From: Streptomyces bathyalis | Lineage (GTDB): Bacteria > Actinomycetota > Actinomycetes > Streptomycetales > Streptomycetaceae | Assembly: GCF_015910445.1 (NCBI RefSeq) | Contig: NZ_CP048882.1 | Location: 2,294,001-2,358,000 of the forward strand | Reading direction: 5' to 3' | DNA length: 64,000 nucleotides | Shown here: positions 1-9,001 of the stretch, piece by piece | How the letters are laid out: each line of letters starts with the position of its first letter | How positions within the stretch are numbered: the first letter of the stretch is position 1 | Made by a program: the position numbers and the translations under genes | The notes under the pieces: model-generated | The model's database searches: none | Told to the model about the DNA's origin: nothing | What the model saw: the letters and a program-made list of their open reading frames with translations, nothing else

Positions 1-456
1 GTACGAGCCGATGGGGGGCCGTTCGGCCCGTTCCCCGCCGACGGCCCTGTCCAGCTGTACGTCCTGGAGGCGGCCGATGGCGTCGTAGTGATAGAGCCCG
101 TCCTGGAGAGCGGTTCGGCTGACGATGGGCCAGCGCAGCACCCGTCCGAGACCCAGCTCGTAGGCGACGGCATGTGCGAGCGTCGACTTGCCGGTGCCGG
201 GATTGCCGGTGACCAGCAGCGGCCGGCGCAGATACAGCGCCGCGTTGATCGCCTCGACCTCTTCGGGACGCGGGTGCAGGTTCTCGACCAACTGCCGCTG
301 CACGCCCAGCCGTCGGGCAGCCCCGCGTTCGTCCTCGGCGTCGCCGCTTCCGGAGCCGCTCGAGAGGGTGAAATCCCTCCAGGGCGGCGGGTCCGGTAAG
401 TGCCGGGCGCCGTCGTGCGGGAGGCCCGCTCCCCGGTAGATCCGCCAATCGCTCAC
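1..456 (-). CDS. MoxR-type AAA+ ATPase, C-terminus beyond the window edge
   Basis: This is the N-terminal 152 residues of an AAA+ ATPase. A Walker A loop (TGNPGTGKST) lies near residues 83-92 after a variable leader, and is followed by the IVSRTALQDGLYHYD segment typical of MoxR-like ATPases. MoxR ATPases remodel protein partners, often together with a vWA protein. The start is GTG at 456, preceded by a GAGGAG ribosome site. It lies 73 bases downstream of a trypsin/VMAP-like gene on the same strand and is probably in its operon. In the vWA-MoxR-VMAP conflict systems described by comparative genomics, such an ATPase is the NTP-dependent switch, so a vWA gene may follow off the left edge. Walker B and the sensors are not visible here. 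Confidence 0.8.
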   Translation of the reverse strand, partial: MSDWRIYRGAGLPHDGARHLPDPPPWRDFTLSSGSGSGDAEDERGAARRLGVQRQLVENLHPRPEEVEAINAALYLRRPLLVTGNPGTGKSTLAHAVAYELGLGRVLRWPIVSRTALQDGLYHYDAIGRLQDVQLDRAVGGERAERPPIGSY

Positions 457-529
457 TGTGAGCTCCTCGCTGTTCCGGTCCGGTTCGGGGGTCGTCGTGA
501 CGTCGGTGTATGCGGGTGGGTGCCCGAAG

Positions 530-2683
530 CTACGGGCGGAGCGGGGGTGCTCGGAGCGGTTCGTCGGCAAGTTGCGGTCCTTGCGGCGGATCGTAAAGGA
601 GAACCAGCTCTCCGGCCCGGGAAGTTGCGATCTTAGAGTCGTCAGGACCGGCATTCCGGTTGCGCAGATCGCGTACGAGTTCGCGCAGGCTCTTCGGTGC
701 TCCGGCGGAGACCGCGGAACGGAGCAGCTTCGCGGCGCGTTCCTGGAACTCTCCGCAATCCGCGTGCTCTTCGTCGCATCGCCGCCACATGACCACCGGG
801 TACCCAGCCCCCAGCGCAACACCCAGAGCCACGGCGCCCTGACCGCTGCCGGCCCGCGCGCAGTGCACGGGCACGGCATGCGGTTCGGCGCTGCGCAGCC
901 TTCCGTATGCGGCCAGCTCGCTCTCGCGCTGGGTGTGGTGAAGCCCCTCCTCCCCGCCACCCGGAGCGCCCAGGCACAGCGGGACCGCTGCCATGTGTCC
1001 CTTCTTGATGACTCGCCAGCGCTGGTGCCACTCCGGGATGGGTTCCGCCTTCATCCACCGGTGCCGGTCGCGCAGCGCGACCGTCCGCCGGTGCCCCAGC
1101 GGCAGGGTGTGGGGACTGAACGGCTCGTCCGGGCCCGCCACCTTGGCCCGCCACATTTCCACCGGCTCGTCGAACAGCGCGCGCGGCAGCATGAAATCCA
1201 CCGCTGCCAGATGTTCGCCGATGTCTCCCTTGTCGAGGGCGTCGGCGAGGGCGGCGCGGATGTCACGCTCCAGCTCGCCGCGGGGCACGCCCGTCTCGTT
1301 CTGCCGGACGGGAGCGACCTGACCGTCCTCCTGGACGAGCTTGATCCGCCAGGGATGCGTGCCGTAGAGGTCGGGGTCGATCTCGACGAGCACGTCGGCG
1401 TAGGAGGAGCGGGGACGGGACACAGCCGTCGCGGAAACCAGGATGTCCCGCACGAGCTCCCTGTCGAGGCTGTTCGGCAGGGTCACCGCGGCGTTGCCGA
1501 CCCAGGCCTCCAACTCCGCGAGAGGGCTGGGCCGATGACCGGTGTGCTCCTCGTGAGGCACGGCACGGGGCCGCGGCACCGTGCTGCGGCCGGGCCCGGA
1601 CAGGGCCCGGCACACCCGCGCGGCGTACAGCACCACGGCTGCCCGTTCGCGGTCGCGGCTGCCCTCGCCGCCGCGGGCGCCGCCGTCGTGCATGTCGTAG
1701 AGCAGCCCGACGCCCTCGCGCCAGCTGCGCGGTGCGTGGACATGGAGCCGGAACGTCTCCCGCCTGACGTCGCGGCACGCCCCCTCCACCATCTCGAGCA
1801 CCTCGCCGGCACTGACCGGCGACGGCAACTCGGCGAAACGGCCGAAGAGTTCCGCGCGATCGTAGGCGGTGAACCCGCTCGCGTACCCGCCCGGGTCGCG
1901 TTGCTGCTCCCGCACGTACTGCTCTCGCGGCCAGCTCCAGTCGAGGGCGAGATAGCGCTCCAGATGGTGCCGGTCGTGAGCGCGCAACGCCTCCCGCCAC
2001 ACCGCCGCCTCGCGCGCTCCCGCCTCGCAGAAGCGACCCAACGCGGTGATCGGTGTGGCCCGCGCGATCTGGCCGTCCCGGGCGCGCCCCTTGCTGACAC
2101 CGATGACGCTGCCCCGGTCACGGTCCACGACGGGGCCGCCGGAGCAACCCGGCGGCAGATATGCGTCCTCCAGCATCATCGGCCCACCGGTGCCGGCACT
2201 GGCCCGCCCCGTCACCTGGATGAAGTCCACCGAGCCACGGCTCAGCGCGGACGAGTAGCCGGACAGCTGCACGTTGGAAGAATTCAGTGCCGAACGATCG
2301 CTCAGCCAGAGGCCGTTGGGATGGGGAGCGCCGGCCGTCTCCGGGACACGGACCAGGGCCAGGTCGGGATCGTCCCAGGGTGAAGACCCGTCCTCGGCAC
2401 CCGAGGGACGTGGAAGTCCGCACGCCAGCTCGCCGGTGATCATCTCACCGGACTCCAGCGTGATGCCGATGACGCGCTCACCGCTCCACACGGCACCCCT
2501 CCCCTTGGCCACCACGTGCGCGCTCGTCAGGACCCAGCCCGGCGCGATGAAGAAGCCGCTTCCCCAGAACTCCGCACGCGGGCCGTCGTCTTCGCGGTCA
2601 TACCCCTCGCCGGGTACACCAATCCGTACGACGGCTGAGCGCACGGCGCTCTCGACGGCGCTCACGAGACACGCATGGCGCAC
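530..2683 (-). CDS. Trypsin-like serine protease with VMAP-type C-terminal region
   Basis: The N-terminal ~230 residues form a trypsin fold with a visible triad: His56 (LTSAHVV), Asp107 (DPDLALV) and Ser181 (PPGCSGGPVV). No signal peptide is present, so a cytoplasmic protease is likely. The remaining ~480 residues resemble the C-terminal region of vWA-MoxR-associated proteins (VMAP-C), which in related systems is linked to effector domains such as proteases. It stands between a Trypco1-like gene and a MoxR ATPase gene. The inferred role is the effector of an intracellular defence or stress system, held inactive until triggered. The GTG at 2683 lacks a clear ribosome site and GTG at 2665 is an alternative start. 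The trypsin call is firm; the VMAP-C call rests on context and general resemblance. Confidence 0.8.
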   Translation of the reverse strand: MRHACLVSAVESAVRSAVVRIGVPGEGYDREDDGPRAEFWGSGFFIAPGWVLTSAHVVAKGRGAVWSGERVIGITLESGEMITGELACGLPRPSGAEDGSSPWDDPDLALVRVPETAGAPHPNGLWLSDRSALNSSNVQLSGYSSALSRGSVDFIQVTGRASAGTGGPMMLEDAYLPPGCSGGPVVDRDRGSVIGVSKGRARDGQIARATPITALGRFCEAGAREAAVWREALRAHDRHHLERYLALDWSWPREQYVREQQRDPGGYASGFTAYDRAELFGRFAELPSPVSAGEVLEMVEGACRDVRRETFRLHVHAPRSWREGVGLLYDMHDGGARGGEGSRDRERAAVVLYAARVCRALSGPGRSTVPRPRAVPHEEHTGHRPSPLAELEAWVGNAAVTLPNSLDRELVRDILVSATAVSRPRSSYADVLVEIDPDLYGTHPWRIKLVQEDGQVAPVRQNETGVPRGELERDIRAALADALDKGDIGEHLAAVDFMLPRALFDEPVEMWRAKVAGPDEPFSPHTLPLGHRRTVALRDRHRWMKAEPIPEWHQRWRVIKKGHMAAVPLCLGAPGGGEEGLHHTQRESELAAYGRLRSAEPHAVPVHCARAGSGQGAVALGVALGAGYPVVMWRRCDEEHADCGEFQERAAKLLRSAVSAGAPKSLRELVRDLRNRNAGPDDSKIATSRAGELVLLYDPPQGPQLADEPLRAPPLRP

Positions 2684-2817
2684 GACAGCAGACTGGTTCG
2701 TGCCCCCCTGTCCGGCAGTGCGTCAGCCCGTGTCCCGGGCCCCCCGTTGAAGACGACGCCGACCATCGCCACCCCCGTTCCCCGATTCCTCCTGGCTGAG
2801 GCATGTGAGCCACAAGA

Positions 2818-3237
2818 TTACGCGTCGGACGCCGCGTTTCCGCCCAAGTTTCCGGCCTCAGGGCCGCCCTCGCCGCAGGTGGGTTCCGGCCGTTTCCACG
2901 TGAGCGTCACTGAGATCGCACCCTTCACCTCGCCGTCGGCCAGCACGGCAACGGCCTTGCCCGGTTTGGCCATGACCTCGATGCCGAACGTGGCGCTCAC
3001 CTCGTCGGGGCGCGCGGACCTCGCGGCCTCCAGCACGGTCGAACCGACCCCGCTGACAAGCTCGTTGAGCCGTTCGACGCGCGTGCCCAGCCGGTCCGGC
3101 GCCGCTGTGTCCTCGAACTCGGACTCCTCCTCGTACACACCCGACGTGCCGGGTAGCCGCCCCGGCTGCAGCACACGGACGGATGCGAGCACTCTCTCGC
3201 CGCCCGGCAGTTCGATCTCCTGGATACCCCGTTCCAC
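2818..3237 (-). CDS. Trypco1-like (trypsin-co-occurring domain 1) protein
   Basis: This 139-residue acidic protein has no signal peptide or membrane segment. It resembles the CU044_2847-type family, whose Trypco1 domain is predicted to co-occur with trypsin-like effectors. It begins with a short strand-rich stretch (IELPGGERVLASVRV) and ends with a beta-rich segment (EVKGAISVTLTWKR). The GTG start at 3237 follows a GGAGGGGACC ribosome site. The gene lies 134 bases upstream of the trypsin/VMAP-like gene on the same strand. In published comparative work such domains are thought to recognise or regulate the protease; no biochemical role can be read from this sequence. The last ~20 residues are low complexity. 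Confidence 0.7.
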   Translation of the reverse strand: MERGIQEIELPGGERVLASVRVLQPGRLPGTSGVYEEESEFEDTAAPDRLGTRVERLNELVSGVGSTVLEAARSARPDEVSATFGIEVMAKPGKAVAVLADGEVKGAISVTLTWKRPEPTCGEGGPEAGNLGGNAASDA

Positions 3238-3332
3238 AGGTCCCCTCCACGCTTCTCGCGGCCGTCCCGCAGCGGACAGTCTGCCGCCGATAATCTTGGG
3301 ACGGCACAGTCCACCGTTTCCAGGAGCGCTCC

Positions 3333-3515
3333 TTGTACTTCACCGACCGCGGCATCGAAGAGCTCAGCAGCCGGCGCGGGGAGGAGGAGTTCACCTTCGA
3401 GTGGCTGGCGGAGCAGCTGCGGACCTTCGTGGACCTCAATCCGGACTTCGAGGTCCCCGTCGAGCGTCTGGCCACATGGCTGGCCCGGCTCGACGACGAG
3501 GACGAGGAGGACTGA
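3333..3515 (+). CDS. Small acidic DUF6104-like protein
   Basis: This 60-residue protein starts at TTG (3333) after an AGGAG ribosome site. It contains the segment FEWLAEQLRTFVDLNPDFEV and a strongly acidic tail (DDEDEED). It matches my memory of the actinobacterial DUF6104 family, which has no known function. No membrane or signal segment is present. It is divergent from the Trypco1-like gene with about 95 bases between them, so the two could share a control region, and it is convergent with the PucR-type gene. Confidence 0.75.
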   Translation: MYFTDRGIEELSSRRGEEEFTFEWLAEQLRTFVDLNPDFEVPVERLATWLARLDDEDEED

Positions 3516-3517
3516 CC

Positions 3518-3567
3518 GGAGAGGTTGCGGCTCAGGGCTCCGGACCGGAGCTCCTCCCTACCTCTCC
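3518..3567. terminator. Possible bidirectional hairpin between convergent genes
   Basis: GGAGAGGT (3518-3525) and ACCTCTCC (3560-3567) are perfect inverted repeats. They enclose a second palindrome, GCTCCGGACCGGAGC. The structure spans the gap between the small plus-strand gene and the minus-strand PucR-type gene and overlaps the last bases of the latter. No T-run follows, which is usual in this GC range. Confidence 0.4.
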
Positions 3568-4760
3568 CCGCTCTCCCGCGCCCGCAGCGCGAGCGCCAGG
3601 AGCGCCGCGTCCTCAGGGCGGCGGATGTCGCGCCCCGTCAACTCGTGCAAGCGTGTGAACCGCTGCTGCACGGTGTTGCGGTGGCAGTAGAGCGCCTTCG
3701 CGGTCTCCGCGATGGAGCCGCTTCCGGCCAGGTGCACCCGGACGGTGTGCAGCAGCCGGTCCGTCTCGCCGGGCGGCGTGCCGTCGCCCGTCAGGCCGCC
3801 GAGCACGTCGTCCGCCAGGTGCGCGGTGAAGTGGCCGGCCCTGTTGACCAGTACGTCCAGCCACGCGTCGGCCAACCGCAGGGGCCCGGGCGCCGATTCG
3901 GGCAGCGCCCGCACGGTGGCGGTGGCCAGCTCGACCGCGCGGGGCACCGCGGCGAGCCCGTCGGCGACGGGTGAGACCCCGCACCGCACGCCTTCCAGTC
4001 CCGCGAGCACGGTCTCCTCGGTGACGCGGGATCCCAGCTGGACGATCAGCAGCGCAGCCGAGGAGACGGTCTGCCGCTGAAGCGTGGCACCGGCGGAGCG
4101 CAGCGCGGCTGCCGCGCCGTGCAGTCCCTCCCCCGGCCCGGGCCCGGGGAGGGCGGCGACGCACAGGAAGCACGCGGCGGGCGCGAAGCCGAGTGCCAGG
4201 CCCGCGTCGCGCACCACGGTCGGGTTGCGGCCCGCGCTCTCCAGTAGCCGGTCGAACCAGAGCCGCCGCTCGTCCTCGCGCTGCCGGCCCATCTCGAGCA
4301 CGGTGCGCTGGTATGCGGTCATGATGCCGGTGACGTGCGCCTCCACCGCCTCCCACACGTGGTACGCGGAGGCCACGAGCAGCACCTTGTCCTCGTCGTC
4401 GGCCCGGGCGACGAGCGCGGCCCACACGACCCGGAAGTCCAGCCGGGCCGCGGCGAGCAGCGAGTCGAGGGGCACGCCCTGCCGGGCGCGGCGTTCGCCG
4501 ATGCGCTCCGAGATCCCGGCGAGCTCGGCGGGCACGGGCAGTTCGGCGACGGTGCGCAGCAGCAGCTCGAATGCCTGGAGCGCGGTCTCGCGGAAGTCGT
4601 CGTCGGGGACGGAGTCCGCGTAGTGCTCGCGGAGCGGCCGGACGGTCTCCAGCCAGTCGCCCAGGAGGCCGTCGATGCCCTTGAGGCATTCAACGGCCAG
4701 TTCGGCCGCGCGGGGATGCGGGGCCGCGGCCGTGGGATCCGCCTGACTGTGCACATGCAC
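3558..4760 (-). CDS. PucR-type helix-turn-helix transcriptional regulator
   Basis: This 400-residue regulator has the CdaR/PucR layout: a helical N-terminal half, a central GGDEF-like region, and a C-terminal PucR helix-turn-helix near residues 340-392 (SIAETAKALYCHRNTVQQRF). In other bacteria such proteins control purine, urea or amino-acid use genes in response to a small ligand. The gene is divergent from the urease-like operon across 116 bases, which makes it the likely local regulator of that operon. The GTG start at 4760 lies inside a perfect palindrome (4748-4761). The ligand is unknown. Confidence 0.85.
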   Translation of the reverse strand: MHVHSQADPTAAAPHPRAAELAVECLKGIDGLLGDWLETVRPLREHYADSVPDDDFRETALQAFELLLRTVAELPVPAELAGISERIGERRARQGVPLDSLLAAARLDFRVVWAALVARADDEDKVLLVASAYHVWEAVEAHVTGIMTAYQRTVLEMGRQREDERRLWFDRLLESAGRNPTVVRDAGLALGFAPAACFLCVAALPGPGPGEGLHGAAAALRSAGATLQRQTVSSAALLIVQLGSRVTEETVLAGLEGVRCGVSPVADGLAAVPRAVELATATVRALPESAPGPLRLADAWLDVLVNRAGHFTAHLADDVLGGLTGDGTPPGETDRLLHTVRVHLAGSGSIAETAKALYCHRNTVQQRFTRLHELTGRDIRRPEDAALLALALRARESGER

Positions 4761-4761
4761 A
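4748..4761. promoter_or_regulatory. Palindrome over the PucR-type start codon
   Basis: TGTGCA and TGCACA flank a 2-base centre and form a perfect 14-base inverted repeat. It covers the GTG start of the minus-strand PucR-type gene. It could be an autoregulatory operator, but it may also be coincidental because it partly encodes the N-terminal His-Val-His residues. Confidence 0.3.
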
Positions 4762-4876
4762 ATTGTGACGCTCAGGTCCGCGATACTTCAACGTTGGTCT
4801 TCCGCGCACCGCGAGCAATCCTGGGTCGATCGCTCGCGTCCCCCCGACCGGCCGGTCGACCACGGAGGCTTCGACA

Positions 4877-5467
4877 GTGCATCTGACTCCTCGCGAGAAG
4901 GAACGGCTTCAGCTGTTCACCGCCGCTGAACTGGCGCGCAAGCGCCGCGCCCGCGGCCGCCGCCTCAACGCCCCCGAGGCCATCGCCCTCATCTGCGACG
5001 AGGTCCTGGAGGCCGCCTGGGACGGGCTGACCATGGACGAGGTGATCGCGGTGGGCCGCGCGGTCCTCACCGAGGACGACGTGATGGAGGGGGTCGCCGC
5101 GATGGTGCCCACCGTCCAGGTGGAGGCGCTCTTCCCGAGCGGGACGTCGCTGGTGGCCGTCGACAACCCGATCGGGCCGGGCGGCAGCACGAAGAGGGAG
5201 CGGATGGAGGCGCCGGGTGCCGTCCGCACGGCACCCGAGCCCGTACGCATCAACGAGGGTCGGCGGACGCTCCGGCTGACCGTGCGGAACACGGGCGACC
5301 GCGCCGTCTACGTCTCCTCGCACTATCCGCTCGACGAGACCAACGAGGCACTGCACTTCGACCGTGACGCGGCCGCCGGCATGCGGCTCGACATCCCCGC
5401 GGGCACGGCGCTCGTCTTCGAACCCGGCGGCGAGCGGGAAGTCGAACTGGTGGAGGCACATCCATGA
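4877..5467 (+). CDS. ureAB: Fused urease gamma/beta subunit
   Basis: This 196-residue protein fuses the urease gamma subunit (about residues 1-100, starting [13 protein letters not shown] and containing [11 protein letters not shown]) to the beta subunit (about 110-196, with the PIRINEGR-like EPVRINEGR and [15 protein letters not shown]). Fused forms are known in some actinobacteria. The beta part helps hold the nickel-bearing alpha subunit in the (gamma-beta-alpha) assembly. The GTG start at 4877 follows a GGAGGC ribosome site. The stop overlaps the ureC start as ATGA, so the two are translationally coupled. No ureE, F, G or D gene lies nearby. Confidence 0.93.
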   Translation: MHLTPREKERLQLFTAAELARKRRARGRRLNAPEAIALICDEVLEAAWDGLTMDEVIAVGRAVLTEDDVMEGVAAMVPTVQVEALFPSGTSLVAVDNPIGPGGSTKRERMEAPGAVRTAPEPVRINEGRRTLRLTVRNTGDRAVYVSSHYPLDETNEALHFDRDAAAGMRLDIPAGTALVFEPGGEREVELVEAHP

Positions 5468-7236
5468 GCACCCACGTCGACAGGCGCACCTACAACGCGC
5501 TCTACGGCCCGACGACCGGCGACCGCATCCGGCTCGGCGACACGGGACTGTGGGTGGAGGTCGAGACGGACGACGGCACCCCGGGCGACGAACTGCTCGG
5601 CGGCTGCGGCAAGACCGTTCGCGACGGGCTGCTCGCCTCGCCACGCTCGGACCGCGACTCGGCACTCGACATGATCATCACCAACGTCGTGCTGCTGGAT
5701 CCCCGGCTGGGCGTGCGCAAGACGGACATCGGCGTGAAGGACGGGCGGGTCGTGTCGGTCGGCGGCGCGGGAGGTCATCACGCCACCGGCGCCAACGGCA
5801 CCGGCGCGAACGCGGCGGGCTCCCCGGGCTCCGCAGGTTCCACGGGCTCCACGGGTTCCGCGGGCTCCGCCTCCGACGGCTTCGCCGTGGACTCCCACAC
5901 CTCGATGGTCCCCGGTGAAGGGCTGCTGGCCACCCCCGGCATCGTCGACAGCCACGTGCATCTCTCCTCGCCCGAGATCGCGCCCGCGGCGCTCTCGGCG
6001 GGCGTGACGACCGTCGTCGGCATGGGCCTGGGCGGGATGTGGGAGATCGGCTGCAACCCGGCCCGCAACCTGCACACCCTGATGAGCGCATGGCGTGGCA
6101 CACCGCTCAACGTGGCGTTCCTGGCGCGGGGTTCGTCGAGTTCGCGCACGCTCCTGGACGAGATCGTGCTGGCGGGCGCCGGAGGCTTCAAGATCCATGA
6201 GGACTTCGGGGCCACTCCGCGCATCGTCGACACCTGCCTGGGCGCGGCGGAGCACGCCGACCTGCCGGTGGCGCTGCACACCGACTCGATGAACGAGTCC
6301 GGCTACTTGCGCGACACCGTCGGGGCGACGCGCGGCCGCACCGTGCACGCGTACCACGTGGAGGGCGGAGGGGGGCATCCGGACCTGCTGGAGATCCTCT
6401 CCGAGGCGAACATCCTGCCCTCGTCGACGACTCCGACCGTTCCCTACACGGTCAACACCGTCGAGGAGCTCTTCCCGATGACGATGACCGTCCACCGGCA
6501 GAACCACCACATCGAGAGCGACGTGGAGATCTCCAAGGGCCGCATCCGGGCGCACGCCATCGCCGCCGAGAACTCCCTGCACGACCTCGGTGCGATCAGT
6601 ATGGTCAACTCCGACTCGATGGGCATGGGCCGTATCGCCGAGACCGTGCGGCGCACTTGGCAGCTCGCTCACCTCCAGGCCGCACGCTGCGGGGAGACCG
6701 GCGTCGAACACAGCGCGAACGCACGGGTGTTGCGCTATCTGGCGAAGATCACGCTCAACCCGGCCGTCGCGCACGGCATTTCGCACGAGGTCGGCAGCGT
6801 GGCGCCCGGACAGCTCGCGGACATCGTGCTGTGGCATCCGGCCTGGTTCGGCACCAAGCCCGAACTCGTCATCAAGAGCGGCTTCGTGGCGTGGGGCAAC
6901 ACCGGCTCGGGTTCCGGGTCGACGCGCCTCACGCAGCCCCGCACGTACCGGCCGTACTACGGCGCGCTCGGCGACGCGGCCTCACAGCTCGCCCGCGTCT
7001 TCGTCGGCGCGGAGGCACTGGCGGACACGAGTTCCCGCAACTCCCTTCCGGACGGGCTGCGTTACGCGGCCGTGCGGGACAGCCGCGGCCTCTCGCGCGC
7101 CGACATGCTGCACAACACGGCGACGCCGCGCGTCGAAGTGCCCCGCTCCCCCGGGCCCGTCCTCGTCGACGGCGAACCCACCGCGACGGAAGCCGCCACC
7201 GGGGTCCCCCTGGCCCAACTCCACCATCTGGCCTGA
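5464..7236 (+). CDS. ureC: Urease alpha subunit, atypical flap and Gly/Ser insertion
   Basis: This 590-residue protein matches urease alpha, which hydrolyses urea to ammonia and carbamate at a di-nickel centre. The ligands can be placed: His164 and His166 (DSHVHL), the carbamylated Lys243 ([10 protein letters not shown]), His272 ([10 protein letters not shown]), His298 (HAYHVE) and Asp384 (NSDSMGMG). The catalytic flap His is kept as His344, but the residue before it, a conserved Cys in classical ureases, is Val343. The DPSIPEDVAF motif is replaced as well. Residues ~101-140 form a Gly/Ser/Ala/Thr-rich insertion absent from classical UreC. Accessory genes are missing from this locus, so nickel loading would need factors encoded elsewhere, or the substrate may differ from urea. 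Confidence 0.9.
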   Translation: MSTHVDRRTYNALYGPTTGDRIRLGDTGLWVEVETDDGTPGDELLGGCGKTVRDGLLASPRSDRDSALDMIITNVVLLDPRLGVRKTDIGVKDGRVVSVGGAGGHHATGANGTGANAAGSPGSAGSTGSTGSAGSASDGFAVDSHTSMVPGEGLLATPGIVDSHVHLSSPEIAPAALSAGVTTVVGMGLGGMWEIGCNPARNLHTLMSAWRGTPLNVAFLARGSSSSRTLLDEIVLAGAGGFKIHEDFGATPRIVDTCLGAAEHADLPVALHTDSMNESGYLRDTVGATRGRTVHAYHVEGGGGHPDLLEILSEANILPSSTTPTVPYTVNTVEELFPMTMTVHRQNHHIESDVEISKGRIRAHAIAAENSLHDLGAISMVNSDSMGMGRIAETVRRTWQLAHLQAARCGETGVEHSANARVLRYLAKITLNPAVAHGISHEVGSVAPGQLADIVLWHPAWFGTKPELVIKSGFVAWGNTGSGSGSTRLTQPRTYRPYYGALGDAASQLARVFVGAEALADTSSRNSLPDGLRYAAVRDSRGLSRADMLHNTATPRVEVPRSPGPVLVDGEPTATEAATGVPLAQLHHLA

Positions 7237-7318
7237 CGTACCGCGTCCCTGACCTGAGGCGGACGCAGACCCGGGGGCGCGGACGGGGAACGGCGACGAG
7301 GAGTACGGAGTACCACGC

Positions 7319-9001
7319 ATGCGACTTGATCTGATCGTCCGGGACGCGAACGTCGTCACCCTGGACGAGGACCGCCCCTCCGCGCGGAGCATGGGCGTGC
7401 TGCACGGCCGCGTCGTCGGCATGGACGAGGAGATCGAAGGGCTGCGCGCCCACCGCGTCCTGGAGGCGGGCGGGGCCACCGTGGTGCCGGGGTTCAACGA
7501 CGCCCACTGCCACACCGCCTGGTACGGGCTCACGCTCTCCCAGCTCGACCTGTCCACCGCCCGCTCCCTGGACGAGGTCTACGCGGCTGTCGGCCGGCAC
7601 GCGGGAACCCTCCCCGAGGGCGCGTGGGTCGTCGGCGCGGGGCTCGACCACCACAGGACCGGAGGCCGCCCCCACCGCGAAGCGCTGGACCGCGCTGCCG
7701 GAGGCCGTCCCGTATGGCTCAAGCACAACTCGGGGCACCTGTGTTACGTCAGCAGCGAGGTGCTGCGGCGCGCCGGAGCGCTGGACCCCGGCTTCGAGGC
7801 GCCCGTCGGCGGAGTCATATCCCGCGACGCGGACGGCAGCCCCGACGGCCTGCTGGAGGAGACCGCGCAGCAGCTCGCGCAGGACCAGGTGCTTCCGTAC
7901 CCGGTCGAGACGGTCGCCGACGCGGTCCAGGCCGCGACGCGCCGCTACCTCGCCGAGGGCATCACCAGCTTCACCGAGGCGGGCATCGGCGGCGGCTGGA
8001 TCGGTCAGACGCCCGTCGAACTCGCCGCGTACCAACTCGCCCTGGAAACCGGGAGATTGAACGCGCGAGCCCAGCTGATGATCGCCTCGGACGCGCTGCA
8101 CCCGCTGGTCGGCGCACACCCGGGTGACGGCATCACCACGGGACTCGATCTCGGGCTGCGCACGGGCCTCGGTGACGACCGGCTGTCGGTCGGCCCGGTG
8201 AAGATCTTCCTGGACGGCTCGCTCCTGGGCCGTACGGCAGCCGTCACCGAACCCTTCTGCGGCTGCGGCCACGCCCCCGGCGCCGGCAACGACCAGCAGA
8301 CGGGGTACTTCCAGGACGACCCCGACGCGATGACCGGTCTCGTACTGGCAGCGCACCGCGCCGGCTGGAGCGTCGCCGCGCATGCGATCGGCGACCGGGC
8401 CGTCGACCTGGCCCTCGACACGTACGAGCGCGCACAGCGCGAACATCCAGGCCCGGACGTGATCCACCGCATCGAGCACGCCGGGATCGTGCGCCCCGAG
8501 CAGCTGCGGCGCTTCGCCGAACTGGGCGTCGTGCCCGTGCCGCAGCACAACTTCCTCGCGGCATTCGGCGACGCCATGGCGGCCAACCTCGGCCCGGAGC
8601 GCACCGGTTGGACCTACCGGCTCCGCTCGTTCCTCGACCTCGGGCTGAGCGTTCCGGGTTCTTCGGACCGGCCCGTCGCCCCCGGTGCACCGCTGCCCGC
8701 CATCGAGGCGATGGTGCGCCGGCTGACCGATTCGGGCGCGCCCTTCGGCCCGGACGAACGCGTCACCGCCGAGAGCGCGCTGCGTGCCTGGACGGTCGGC
8801 TCGGCGCGCGCGACGGGCGCCGAGCCGGCCAAGGGCCGTCTGCGCCCGGGCATGCTCGCCGACTTCGCCGTACTCGACGCCGACCCCCTCCGCACGGACG
8901 CCGACCGCATCGGCGCCATCAATGTCCTCGCCACCGCCGTCGGCGGTGACGCCGCCCACGATCCGCACCGTCTGGTCACCGTCCCCGAGGAGACCGAATG
9001 A
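7319..9001 (+). CDS. YtcJ-like metal-dependent amidohydrolase
   Basis: This 560-residue protein belongs to the amidohydrolase superfamily, YtcJ-like group. It has the N-terminal metal site His63/His65 (FNDAHCHT), a central KIFLDGSLLGR segment, the RAGWSVAAHAIGDRAVD stretch with conserved His and Asp, and IEHAGIV. Enzymes of this group hydrolyse C-N bonds of amides, ureas or formamides. The ATG at 7319 follows GGAG and lies 82 bases after ureC, and the stop overlaps the next start as ATGA. Placement after a urease-like enzyme suggests a joint nitrogen-releasing pathway. The substrate cannot be told from sequence. Confidence 0.88.
   Translation: MRLDLIVRDANVVTLDEDRPSARSMGVLHGRVVGMDEEIEGLRAHRVLEAGGATVVPGFNDAHCHTAWYGLTLSQLDLSTARSLDEVYAAVGRHAGTLPEGAWVVGAGLDHHRTGGRPHREALDRAAGGRPVWLKHNSGHLCYVSSEVLRRAGALDPGFEAPVGGVISRDADGSPDGLLEETAQQLAQDQVLPYPVETVADAVQAATRRYLAEGITSFTEAGIGGGWIGQTPVELAAYQLALETGRLNARAQLMIASDALHPLVGAHPGDGITTGLDLGLRTGLGDDRLSVGPVKIFLDGSLLGRTAAVTEPFCGCGHAPGAGNDQQTGYFQDDPDAMTGLVLAAHRAGWSVAAHAIGDRAVDLALDTYERAQREHPGPDVIHRIEHAGIVRPEQLRRFAELGVVPVPQHNFLAAFGDAMAANLGPERTGWTYRLRSFLDLGLSVPGSSDRPVAPGAPLPAIEAMVRRLTDSGAPFGPDERVTAESALRAWTVGSARATGAEPAKGRLRPGMLADFAVLDADPLRTDADRIGAINVLATAVGGDAAHDPHRLVTVPEETE

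Noticed and set aside
458..2383. 641-residue plus-strand ORF over the protease gene
   Set aside because: It has no recognisable domain and lies fully opposite a trypsin with an intact catalytic triad; it is an antisense shadow caused by high GC.
5323..6837. 504-residue minus-strand ORF over ureC
   Set aside because: Composition is Val/Arg/His/Gly-rich without motifs, and the opposite strand encodes urease alpha with all metal ligands.
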